The notes beneath the pieces were generated by a model that made no database searches, had not been told where the DNA came from, and was given only the letters and a program-made list of their open reading frames with translations. Shown here piece by piece: positions 36,428-44,592 of a stretch of DNA of 64,000 bases; position 1 is the stretch's first letter; each line of letters starts with the position of its first letter. The stretch spans positions 102,546-166,545 of the forward strand of contig CAIQBO010000036.1 in assembly GCA_903870145.1 (NCBI GenBank), given 5' to 3'. A program made the translations under genes and the position numbers. Source of the stretch: an uncultured Burkholderiales bacterium. GTDB taxonomy: Bacteria > Pseudomonadota > Gammaproteobacteria > Burkholderiales > Burkholderiaceae_C.

Positions 36428-37504
36428 TTAAAAACGGCGGCTGGTTTCTATCAATTTGCTGCCAGCGGGCAGACTTAAAAAATCGCCATCGCGTGCAATT
36501 TGAATGCGGCCTTTGAATGCATCCGATGTGCCCTTCAAAAATATATCCTTCAAACCAGGTAAGGGCAAGGGAGGTGCGATGTGGTTGAGCAGCAAGAAGC
36601 CTACTTGCGCATCGTGAGCAATTTCTGCCGCCTGAACAGGCGTGCTGTGGTAATCCAAAATGTCCACCATCAGCTTTTGCAATTTTGATCTGCCCGCGGT
36701 TTGCGCGCCGGTTTGAAGCACTTGCATCAACTCGGAAGACATGGCTTCGTGAACCAAGACGTCCACATTTTGAGCTTCACGCTGAACGACGGCTGACGGC
36801 GTGGTGTCGCCGCTGAGCACAATGGCGCGGTCTTTGTATTGAATGCGGTAGCCTACTGCAGGGTGGACTGGGGCATGCGAGACCGCAAATGCAGTGATGC
36901 GGGTGTCACCCTCTTCAAAGACCAGGTTGGCTTGCGTGTCTTTCAATTCGAACGTTTTGACGTTGGCGCCAAAGCCATTGGTGGGCAGGGTGGCTTGACC
37001 ATGATGCGCCACGCGGTAGTGACGGTCATGACTGTAGGCTTGCATGAAGCCGCCAACGACATCTTGCACACCTGGCGGCCCATAGACAGGAACGGGTTGA
37101 GGATTTGAATTGGAGACCCAGCGCTGCAGCATCAACTCGCCCAAGCCATCGATGTGGTCAGAGTGAAAATGCGTCAAGAAAATGCCTTCAATTTGACCGT
37201 GGTTGAAACCCATTTTCCCAATGTTGCGGGCACTCATGTTGCCCGCATCAAAGACAAATATTTTGCTGCCCGCAATGACCACCGTGCAAGCGCCACCGCG
37301 TTCGTCATCGGGCATGGGCGAGCCAGCGCCGCAGACTGCGATGTGAAGCCCATCGGGCAGGCTTTTCAAGGTGTCAGCGGCCATGCGCTGGGTCACCATG
37401 TTCTTTGCAATGGCCACACTCAATGGGCTTCGAAAGCTGTAGAGCACAGCCGCGGTCAAGATCAAAATGATGACGAGGCTGATGGTTTTTTTGTATTTCA
37501 TCAC
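36428..37504 (-). CDS. membrane-anchored metallo-beta-lactamase-fold hydrolase
   Basis: Protein of 358 aa with an N-terminal signal anchor (about 8-27) and an MBL fold. Metal ligands THFHSDHID near residue 112, later Asp in VLSGDTTPS and His in LLLNHIAPP. Arrangement is like RNase Z/AtsA-type hydrolases, a group that includes a periplasmic arylsulfatase. With two sulfatases in the same locus, an ester or sulfate-ester substrate is an attractive but unproven idea. It lies 19 nt upstream of the dehalogenase gene and 15 nt after the SDR gene. Confidence 0.8.
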   Translation of the reverse strand: MMKYKKTISLVIILILTAAVLYSFRSPLSVAIAKNMVTQRMAADTLKSLPDGLHIAVCGAGSPMPDDERGGACTVVIAGSKIFVFDAGNMSARNIGKMGFNHGQIEGIFLTHFHSDHIDGLGELMLQRWVSNSNPQPVPVYGPPGVQDVVGGFMQAYSHDRHYRVAHHGQATLPTNGFGANVKTFELKDTQANLVFEEGDTRITAFAVSHAPVHPAVGYRIQYKDRAIVLSGDTTPSAVVQREAQNVDVLVHEAMSSELMQVLQTGAQTAGRSKLQKLMVDILDYHSTPVQAAEIAHDAQVGFLLLNHIAPPLPLPGLKDIFLKGTSDAFKGRIQIARDGDFLSLPAGSKLIETSRRF

Positions 37505-37519
37505 AAACAGTCCTAAAAA

Positions 37520-38311
37520 TTAAACACCTAAAATTCGAGCCAAACGCACGCCAAAACCTTGCAGCCATGGCGCCACATAGCGCAGTTTGGGACGCTTGGC
37601 TTCAGTGGCTTTGACGATTTGACGCACGATCGAGTCCGTGCTGCTGGCTTCTAACCATTTGAAAACTTGCCCCTCTTGCCGCTTGATCTTCTCGACATGG
37701 CCAGCAAAGTAAGAAGATGGCCCCATCCAGGTGTATTTGCGCGCCATCATGGCCTGGTTAAAGCCCGTGAATATGGCGCCGGGCTCGATCAGTGCAATGT
37801 GCACGTTCTTGCCCAATTGGTCGATTTCTTCGCGCAAGGCTGCTCCGCCAGCCGACAATGCAAACTTGCTCATGCCATAGGGCATTAAAAAGGGCATGGG
37901 CAATCGGCCGGCAATGGAGCTGACAAATAACACTGTTCCGCGTTGGCGGGCGATCATGCCGCGCAATGCAATTTGGGTCAGGGCCAAGGTGCTGAACACA
38001 TTGACTTCAAAGACTTGGCGAATGCGCTCAATGTCCACTTCGGCCAGCGAGCCCGACTCGCCAACGCCAGCGTTATTGATGAGGACATCGAGTGACAAGT
38101 CGGCAATGCTTTGGCGATCTTGATCTTGTGTGATGTCCAACTTGAAAACTTGAAGGACTGCATTTTTTTGCGCGGCCTCTTCACGCAAGGCTCGCGCTTG
38201 TTCTTCGGTTTGTGTGGTGGCCAAGACACTGTGTCCGCGCATTGCCAAAGCAAATGCGCTGTCACGCCCAATGCCTGTGCCAGCACCAGTGATCAAAATA
38301 GTTCGTTTCAT
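37520..38311 (-). CDS. short-chain dehydrogenase/reductase
   Basis: Classical SDR of 263 aa: cofactor motif ITGAGTGIGRDSAF, LINNAGVGE, catalytic Ser in FVSSIAG and YGMSKFA (Tyr/Lys). The N-terminus MKRTILITG starts directly at the first strand, as expected. Probably oxidises or reduces an alcohol/ketone formed by a hydrolytic enzyme of the same operon (dehalogenase or sulfatase both yield alcohols). Gaps to neighbours are 15 and 37 nt. Confidence 0.88.
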   Translation of the reverse strand: MKRTILITGAGTGIGRDSAFALAMRGHSVLATTQTEEQARALREEAAQKNAVLQVFKLDITQDQDRQSIADLSLDVLINNAGVGESGSLAEVDIERIRQVFEVNVFSTLALTQIALRGMIARQRGTVLFVSSIAGRLPMPFLMPYGMSKFALSAGGAALREEIDQLGKNVHIALIEPGAIFTGFNQAMMARKYTWMGPSSYFAGHVEKIKRQEGQVFKWLEASSTDSIVRQIVKATEAKRPKLRYVAPWLQGFGVRLARILGV

Positions 38312-38348
38312 ACCTTGGCAATCAAATTCATCAGGAAGGTGTGTGCAG

Positions 38349-39614
38349 TCAGTTCACATGAATGCGAGCCAAGCGTCCCATGGAGGACCAATAAAAATCG
38401 CGGTTCCAGCCCACGCTGGGAAAGACCACGCCTTGCATCAACCCGCCAGATTTGACGCGGGCTTTTTCCTCGCCCGTTTCGATGTTCAAGACAACAACTT
38501 GCTCTTGAAAACGGCGGTAGTCATTGACGCACAACTCTGCCGTGTCTGAAAACAAAAGCATGTGACTGGCGCAGCCGAAATCACTTTTCTGCCAAAGCGC
38601 CTTCAGGTTCAAGTTGTCACGCTCAAAGCGCCAAGCTTGCAGGTGCCTGTTGGCTGAGTCGTAGCCCATCACAATGCTGCGTTGGATGTCGATCAAGGGT
38701 GGGTTGGTGATGCTGCCACCAGGCAGGCCGCAAATAGGCCAGGCTTGATGGTCTTGCGAGTTGGTCAATGAGACCCGAATCAAGCGGTTGGCAGTGGGTT
38801 TAACACCGGCGTGGACCATGTTGATTTGGTAGCGATGCGCGCCGTTGTCCATGAACCAAGCGTCTCGTCCGTCCAGCACCACGTCCCAGCCGTAGCTGTT
38901 TGGACTGCCCTTTAAGTATTCAAATTTCCAATCGAGATCTTGCACCAAAGTGTTCAAGCTCTGATCCCAAACGTATCTGAAAATGGATCGCACGCCTACC
39001 ACATACACGCTGTTGCCTGCGGCACTCAGTCGGGCAACAGAGGGCTCAGGGCAGACAATTTCGGGGCATGCGATTTCCAATGTGTCTGGATTTAAAACGC
39101 TCAAATGGGCTGCGTGCACATCGGATAAATTTTTGGTCACCAAGAAGCCGTTGTCCAAAATCACGAACGAGTTATAGGCTTGGTTGACAGGCAGTTTTTT
39201 CGAAGCCAGTAACTTGCATTGCCGGTTGAGTTTGTGTGCATAGCGCCCATAGACAGCCAACAAACTGCCATTGCGGTGCACGGCCATGCCGCCCGGCCAC
39301 ATGGGCCCGCCAGCCAAGCGAGGTGATTTGCATTGGGTTTTCAAGCTGATCGGGTCGATCAACTCAATGCACGCGGTGGTGGCTTGCCCCCACTTGGCTC
39401 GCAGCGCAGAGTGGTGCATCAAGTAGACCTCGCCGGGGTCGCCTAGCACCGTCATGGTCGACATCCATGTGTGGCGCGTGGTGCATGCCAGGCGCTCGTT
39501 TTTCTGCAAATTCAAGCCAGCAACATGGTGCGGGCTTTGCATGCGAGCAGGACCGGCGTCTTCACAGGGCCAAGGGCTGTTGAAGTAGCCTGATGCATTC
39601 ATGTCATGTGGCAT
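38349..39614 (-). CDS. hypothetical protein, probable beta-propeller
   Basis: Not recognised. 421 aa with no signal peptide or membrane segment. Repeated strand-rich units with hydrophobic/aspartate patterns (GGMAVHRNGSLLAVYG, NSFVILDNGFLVTKNL, NSVYVVGVRSIFRYV, DTAELCVNDYRRF) suggest a six- or seven-bladed beta-propeller, similar in feel to SMP-30/lactonase or quinoprotein-like folds. It follows the sulfatase by 14 nt in the operon. It could be a cytoplasmic hydrolase/lactonase or a binding scaffold; no catalytic residues can be assigned. Confidence 0.65.
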   Translation of the reverse strand: MPHDMNASGYFNSPWPCEDAGPARMQSPHHVAGLNLQKNERLACTTRHTWMSTMTVLGDPGEVYLMHHSALRAKWGQATTACIELIDPISLKTQCKSPRLAGGPMWPGGMAVHRNGSLLAVYGRYAHKLNRQCKLLASKKLPVNQAYNSFVILDNGFLVTKNLSDVHAAHLSVLNPDTLEIACPEIVCPEPSVARLSAAGNSVYVVGVRSIFRYVWDQSLNTLVQDLDWKFEYLKGSPNSYGWDVVLDGRDAWFMDNGAHRYQINMVHAGVKPTANRLIRVSLTNSQDHQAWPICGLPGGSITNPPLIDIQRSIVMGYDSANRHLQAWRFERDNLNLKALWQKSDFGCASHMLLFSDTAELCVNDYRRFQEQVVVLNIETGEEKARVKSGGLMQGVVFPSVGWNRDFYWSSMGRLARIHVN

Positions 39615-39628
39615 TCAAGCGCAATTCG

Positions 39629-41419
39629 TTAAGGCAGCTGCTTGCGCAGCGTGCGTCGTTTGCGCCACACCCAAGCCAATCCTGCCAAAACCACTAAGAG
39701 GCCGGTCAAATGCCATTTGTGCCTGGGCCAATATACAAATATGGCTGAATTGATCATGACTTGATCGATCGGGTCGTAGTCTTGCGGCATGGGCAGAACG
39801 CCATTGGCTTTGGCCCATTTTTCATATTCAATTTGCAAGCTTTGGAACAACTCGGGCATGGCGCTTTGCAAGTCTTTGGTTTCACCAGGGTCTTGCGCAA
39901 TGTCAAACAAGTGCCACTGGTTGTCACCCACAGGCGGCATATTTTTGAGCAATTTGTAATCGCCTTTGAAAATGGCTTGGTTGCCCGACAGCTCGTAGCC
40001 CAAAATTTCTTCTGGCCCTCGCACGCGCTGCACTTGGCCTTGCAGCACAGGCAATAAACTGTGGCCGCTCAGAGGCTCCACCTCTTGCCCTTTGTAGCGG
40101 GTGCCCGGGTGTTGAACTTGCGCCAAGTCGAGCAAGGTTGGCACGATGTCGTTCACATGGGTCAAGCTGGCGTGAACTTGCGGCTTGGCCATGCCCTTGA
40201 CGCCGGCAATGACCAAAGGCACGCGTATGCCGCCTTCGCCTGCAAAAAACTTGTAAGTGCTCATGGGGGCTGTGGCTGCGCTGGCCCAGTTGGGCCCGAT
40301 CACCGCATAAGAGCCTTTGCCACCCAAGCCGTCGATGTCGCGCTTGTAGTGCATGTCTAACCACAGGCGGCCCAGCGCCAGGGCGTACGGGTCAGAGGCC
40401 TCAGCACCGTTGTCTGACATGAACAGGAAAACCGTGTTGTCGTATTCGCCCGTGCTTTTCAAATGCGCAATCAAGCGGCCAATGTGGTGGTCCATGGCCT
40501 CGGCCATGCCGGCGTAGACCTCCATGCGCCGCGCATGATAGGCCTGCTCAGCTTGACTGAGTGAATCCCAGGGAACATTGGTAGAGGGCACAGGCGCCAT
40601 GCGGGTGTCAGGTGGCACCAAGCCCAGTTCAATGGCTTTGTCGCGACGTGCTTTTCGCAAGACATCCCAGCCTGCGTTGTAGCGACCTTTGTATTTGTCA
40701 ATGAACTCTTTGGGTGCTTGAATGGGGAAATGGTTGGCTTGAAAAGGGATGTAGGCAAAGAAAGGCTTGCTGCTGGCCGCGTCTTTTTTCAAATAGTCAA
40801 TGGCTTTGCTGATGTAAAACTCAGAGGAATAAAACTCCTTGGGCATGCGGGCTTCTTTGCCATCTTCAAACCAAAATACTTTTTCGGTCAGGTCCAAATA
40901 AAGTTTGTCGGTTTCCCAATTGTCTGAGCCGCTGTCACCCATGATCAAGGAGCGGTCAAAGCCCCGGGCAGGGGGTAAGTTGTGCGGCTCTTTGCCCACG
41001 TGCCATTTGCCCGTCACATAGGTTCGGTAACCACTGTCTTGCAACAAGCTTGAAACGGTGACCACCCTTTGGTTCAAGACGCTTAAATAACCAGCCCGGC
41101 CGAAGTGCGATTGCGGAATGGTCTCGCGCATATTGCCCACACCGTTCAAGTGATTGTCAACGCCGGTCAGCAGCATCGAGCGCGTGGGTGAGCAAGAAGC
41201 CGAAACGTGAAAATTGGAAAACTTCATGCCCTTTGCGGCCAAGGCGTTCAAATGAGGTGTATGAATTTCACTGCCAAAAGCACCCAAGTCGCTGTAGCCC
41301 CAATCGTCGGCCAAGATCAGTACGATGTTGGGCCGCTTGTCCAGTGCCCATGCGGGTGCCATGCATGCAGCTGTACACAACACAGCTGCAGAAAGTAATT
41401 TGAAACAATTCCAGCGCAC
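39629..41419 (-). CDS. arylsulfatase-type sulfatase with C-terminal membrane anchor
   Basis: Type I sulfatase of 596 aa. Signal peptide about 1-25, metal site ILADDWGYSDLG (D39-D40), and the formylglycine motif C76-S-P-T-R followed by SMLLTG, a perfect CxPxR. FLFMSDNGAEASDP is the second metal motif. A C-terminal hydrophobic helix (about 566-586) followed by basic residues suggests anchoring in the inner membrane facing the periplasm. It needs conversion of Cys76 to formylglycine, presumably by the enzyme encoded at 46005-47090. It hydrolyses a sulfate ester; substrate unknown. Confidence 0.92.
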   Translation of the reverse strand: MRWNCFKLLSAAVLCTAACMAPAWALDKRPNIVLILADDWGYSDLGAFGSEIHTPHLNALAAKGMKFSNFHVSASCSPTRSMLLTGVDNHLNGVGNMRETIPQSHFGRAGYLSVLNQRVVTVSSLLQDSGYRTYVTGKWHVGKEPHNLPPARGFDRSLIMGDSGSDNWETDKLYLDLTEKVFWFEDGKEARMPKEFYSSEFYISKAIDYLKKDAASSKPFFAYIPFQANHFPIQAPKEFIDKYKGRYNAGWDVLRKARRDKAIELGLVPPDTRMAPVPSTNVPWDSLSQAEQAYHARRMEVYAGMAEAMDHHIGRLIAHLKSTGEYDNTVFLFMSDNGAEASDPYALALGRLWLDMHYKRDIDGLGGKGSYAVIGPNWASAATAPMSTYKFFAGEGGIRVPLVIAGVKGMAKPQVHASLTHVNDIVPTLLDLAQVQHPGTRYKGQEVEPLSGHSLLPVLQGQVQRVRGPEEILGYELSGNQAIFKGDYKLLKNMPPVGDNQWHLFDIAQDPGETKDLQSAMPELFQSLQIEYEKWAKANGVLPMPQDYDPIDQVMINSAIFVYWPRHKWHLTGLLVVLAGLAWVWRKRRTLRKQLP

Positions 41420-41427
41420 AGGGCTCC

Positions 41428-42660
41428 TTAATGCGTTTGAGCGCGCGCGCGGTGATTCAAAGCGTCTTCAATCACCCAAAAACGATCTTGTCCCCATGCT
41501 GAAGTGCTTTGATATTGGTACGAGGGCACCCCCCACAAACCTGCTGCGTACAGGTCTTGCCTGTTTTGCTCTGCCACAGAACGCCACAGGCGATCGTTCT
41601 GAGCGCTTGCCAGTGCTTCTTGCGCGGCAGCCCAAGGCAACTTGGCGTGCTCACAAATGAGTTGCAAGCCAGTGTCTGTTCCTGCGTCAATGCCCTGGGC
41701 CCACACGCTGTGCATGAAAGACTTCACATAGGCCTGCCCCAAGCCCAAAGACTCGGCCAAGGGCATCAGCGCCAAAGCTCTTTCCGTGGGCTTGCCTACA
41801 GGGTCGTTGATGCGACCAAATGGAACGCCTTGTACATGCGCCTCACGCGCAGCATCCAGGCTGATGTAGCGCACTTTTTCAGGCAATACAGGCAGACCGC
41901 GCATCACCATGGGCAGGAGATAGCGCAGGTTGACCGAAACGCCAACTTCATGTGCCCACTGAAAAACACGCGGCGCGGCGATGGCAGAGTAGGGGCTGCG
42001 AAAGGAAAAAAAGAAATCAATGCTTTGGCCTGCTTCAACAGGCGAGGTGTTTGAATATTGGTCGGGTGGAAATAAAAATTTGGATGAATGCGAATGCGAA
42101 CGCGCTGCGCCCAAGTCTTCAAGGCGTTGCTCCAAATGGTGCAAGCGGTCAATGCCCCAGTACCATTCGCCTTCGTAATAAATGGTGGCACCTGAATAGT
42201 GACCCCATTTTTTGCGCAAAATTTCTGATGCTTGGACATGGGCTTTTCTGGCTTGGTCGGTACTGAAGGCGGGCACTTTCAAAAGTGTGCAAAGTGCTGA
42301 ATCTTCGGTGATGTCTTGCAGTGCTTGCTCTGAAATCTCGTGATGTTTGGCGAGTCTGAGCGCATCCAATTGGCTGTAGTGAATTAATTTCTCGCGCTCA
42401 GGGGCGGCCGAATCAGCAGGCGGTCCAACCCAATGGGTTTGAACCTCGATGCGGTAGCGCTGTGCTATGTTGGGCAAAGCGTGGGCCAAAAGCAAAGAGT
42501 AGGGATCGTCTGCTTGGTGAAAAAAATGCAAAGTGTGAGGTCGCTTTTGTTGGATGCGTTTCTTTTCAGCTTTTGCCCGCAGAGCAATCAAGCGTTCACG
42601 GGACAAAAAAAACTGGCTGATGCTTGGCATCAACCAGCTTTTGAGGCTGCGCATTGACAT
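41428..42660 (-). CDS. tandem DsbA-fold protein (2-hydroxychromene-2-carboxylate isomerase-like)
   Basis: Protein of 410 aa made of two DsbA/kappa-GST-like domains. The first begins LHFFHQADDPYSLLLAH (about residue 44), the second IDFFFSFRSPYSAIAAPRVF (about residue 217), and the second ends with the GVPSYQ cis-proline motif. There is no CxxC, so it is not a thiol oxidase. The SPYS signature is that of HCCA isomerases and related glutathione-dependent enzymes. It sits between the transporter and sulfatase genes. A glutathione-linked isomerase role is possible. Confidence 0.78.
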   Translation of the reverse strand: MSMRSLKSWLMPSISQFFLSRERLIALRAKAEKKRIQQKRPHTLHFFHQADDPYSLLLAHALPNIAQRYRIEVQTHWVGPPADSAAPEREKLIHYSQLDALRLAKHHEISEQALQDITEDSALCTLLKVPAFSTDQARKAHVQASEILRKKWGHYSGATIYYEGEWYWGIDRLHHLEQRLEDLGAARSHSHSSKFLFPPDQYSNTSPVEAGQSIDFFFSFRSPYSAIAAPRVFQWAHEVGVSVNLRYLLPMVMRGLPVLPEKVRYISLDAAREAHVQGVPFGRINDPVGKPTERALALMPLAESLGLGQAYVKSFMHSVWAQGIDAGTDTGLQLICEHAKLPWAAAQEALASAQNDRLWRSVAEQNRQDLYAAGLWGVPSYQYQSTSAWGQDRFWVIEDALNHRARAQTH

Positions 42661-42689
42661 GTGGCTTTAGCTGCACATCAATGGAGGTG

Positions 42690-43829
42690 TCACCAAGCTT
42701 TTACAAAACGCAACTGAAGGACTTTGCTCACTATGGCATTTTCCCCGCCAAAGTTGCTGGCGTAATGCAAATTAAATCCAGCGTCTTGCCCTGGAATTTT
42801 GAAAGACACAAAGGGGCCACCGCCATAGGTTTTGTAACGCTTGCCCAATGTAGCGCCTGTGCCCGTGTCGTCTGACATTTGCTGAAGGCTCAACAGGTTC
42901 ATGCCATAGGCCCAGTTGCCGCTGACTTTGACAATGCCCCCTTCTGCGTACAAGAAGTTGCCGCTCTTGTAGTCAGTGGCTTTGTTGGTGGTGTTCATGC
43001 CATAAGACACGCGGCCTGCGACGGTCACGCCGGCATCCCAAGTCGAATCGCTGTGTTTGGGGTTCAAGTTGTAAGTCACGGCAACACCAGGGCGCAGCGT
43101 GTAGAAATCGCCAAAGCCAGGGTTGGGCCCACGGTTTTTGTCATAAGAGCCAGTGGGCGCAAACAAGGAAACGCCTGCCGCAACTTTCAAGCGATCTTGG
43201 TGTCGAACCCAGACGGTGGAAAATTCGGCATCCCCCATGCCAGAGGTTTCCACATTTTGGGTCAGCAAGTAGGCTTGCATGACTTCATTCACTTTGGTGT
43301 TGGCCACCGCTGCACCACCGTTCAAAGCAGGCGATGCACTGGCAGGGGTCAGAATGCCCAGGCCTTGCGTGACAGTCACCAAGCGTTTTTGTTGGACGAA
43401 AGGCAGATTCACAGCAAATGCAACGCGGCCTTCAGCGTACTTGGTTTCAGTCAAATAACCTGCGACCACACCCAATTGCGTTTGATCTTGATGGAAGGTC
43501 CCAGTGCTTGCAGGGAAAACCACTCTGTAAGGCACGGCGGGGTTCAAAACAATTGGCGCAACAGCCTTGCCTAAATCTGCTGGGGTGACGTCATCGCCAG
43601 TGGGGCCAGCAATTTTGTCAATGGTGATTTTTGCCAGGCCAGCTGTTGCAAAGAAACCGGGGTTGTCTGCAGGTGCGGCCATCTCACCTCCGAATGCGCC
43701 CACGGAAGACTGCCGAAATTTAAAGCTTTCAGCGGCTTGTGCATTCAGGCCTAAGGTCATCAAAGACACGAGCGTCAGTGCGCTCAGAGCGAACTGGCTC
43801 GAGGTGGTTTTTTGCATCAGCATCGTCAT
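42690..43829 (-). CDS. outer-membrane transporter, SphA/phenol-degradation MetA type
   Basis: Protein of 379 aa. The ATG at 43829 has GGAGA 6 nt upstream and gives a clean signal peptide (about 1-31, cut after LGLNAQA); an upstream in-frame start is less likely. Alternating beta-strand pattern and a C-terminal aromatic end (LQLRFVKAW) indicate an outer-membrane barrel. The family is found beside genes for aromatic and hydrophobic pollutant breakdown, where it is thought to admit the substrate. First gene of the seven-gene operon ending with the dehalogenase. Confidence 0.82.
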   Translation of the reverse strand: MTMLMQKTTSSQFALSALTLVSLMTLGLNAQAAESFKFRQSSVGAFGGEMAAPADNPGFFATAGLAKITIDKIAGPTGDDVTPADLGKAVAPIVLNPAVPYRVVFPASTGTFHQDQTQLGVVAGYLTETKYAEGRVAFAVNLPFVQQKRLVTVTQGLGILTPASASPALNGGAAVANTKVNEVMQAYLLTQNVETSGMGDAEFSTVWVRHQDRLKVAAGVSLFAPTGSYDKNRGPNPGFGDFYTLRPGVAVTYNLNPKHSDSTWDAGVTVAGRVSYGMNTTNKATDYKSGNFLYAEGGIVKVSGNWAYGMNLLSLQQMSDDTGTGATLGKRYKTYGGGPFVSFKIPGQDAGFNLHYASNFGGENAIVSKVLQLRFVKAW

Positions 43830-43849
43830 GAAAGTCTCCAAGGGTTGTT

Positions 43850-43878
43850 TTGTAATCAGTACACTTGTGTATTGACAA
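43850..43878 (-). promoter_or_regulatory. promoter with palindromic operator for the transporter-sulfatase-dehalogenase operon
   Basis: Reverse strand: TTGTCA (43878 to 43873), 17-nt spacer, TTACAA (43855 to 43850). The palindrome TACAC-TT-GTGTA (43860-43871) lies inside the spacer, where a bound repressor would block polymerase. The same TTGACA read rightward (43872-43877) is a -35 for the divergent TetR gene, with a weak AAAGAT -10 at 43895-43900. A nearly identical palindrome recurs at 48820-48831. Confidence 0.6.
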
Positions 43879-43950
43879 ACCACTCTATCACAGCAAAGAT
43901 GAATCAGTCTCTAGGGTTTTCTCTAGCGTTGCATAACCGCCAAATAAACC

Positions 43951-44589
43951 ATGCCTGAGCATTCACACATGAAACGCCCCACCAAGAAAGACGCCCAGCC
44001 AGCCGCAATTGAATCTGCACGCCTGACGCGGGAGGACTGGTTGGACGAAGCTTTCAATGCAGTGGCCCAAGGCGGAATTGAAAAGGTCAAAGTGTTGCTG
44101 CTCGCCGAAAAATTGCAAGTCACGCGCGGCAGTTTTTATTGGCATTTTGCTGACCATGCTGACTTGATTGCGAGTTTGTTAGCACGTTGGCGTCTTGATC
44201 AAAGTGCCCTGGATGAAAAGCTCAAAGCCCTCAGGAGCAATGACCCGTGCTCGGATCTGGACAGCGTACTCGAACTGGCATTGGCCCATGCGGGGCCCGA
44301 TTTGCGAAACATGCGCTTCGAATTGGCCTTGCGAGGCTTGGGTCGACGCGATGCGCAAGTGGCTCAGATGTTGGTAGAGGTTGACCAAGCGCGTGTGGAT
44401 TTGTTTGCAGATAAGTTTTTTGCATTGGTGCAAGACAAAAAGAAAGCCACCGACTTGGCAGCCTTGTTTTATTTGGCCTTGGCCGGGAGTTACCAGGCCT
44501 TGGGCAGGCCGGTCAACCCACCTCAGGTGCGCGAATATTTGAAGAGTTTGATCTCACACTACTTGATACACCAACAAGTGTGTGCCTGA
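43951..44589 (+). CDS. TetR-family regulator of the sulfatase/dehalogenase locus
   Basis: Protein of 212 aa. The DNA-binding helix-turn-helix is at about residues 27-74 (EDWLDEAFNAVAQGGIEKVKV, LAEKLQVTRGSFYWHFADHADLI), a textbook TetR signature. A long basic N-terminus precedes it. The C-terminal domain is helical. It is the only regulator in the 35455-48726 region and is divergent from the seven-gene operon, with a shared promoter region containing a palindrome. It converges on the DUF1254 gene with 3 nt between the stops. Confidence 0.88.
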   Translation: MPEHSHMKRPTKKDAQPAAIESARLTREDWLDEAFNAVAQGGIEKVKVLLLAEKLQVTRGSFYWHFADHADLIASLLARWRLDQSALDEKLKALRSNDPCSDLDSVLELALAHAGPDLRNMRFELALRGLGRRDAQVAQMLVEVDQARVDLFADKFFALVQDKKKATDLAALFYLALAGSYQALGRPVNPPQVREYLKSLISHYLIHQQVCA

Positions 44590-44592
44590 GTT

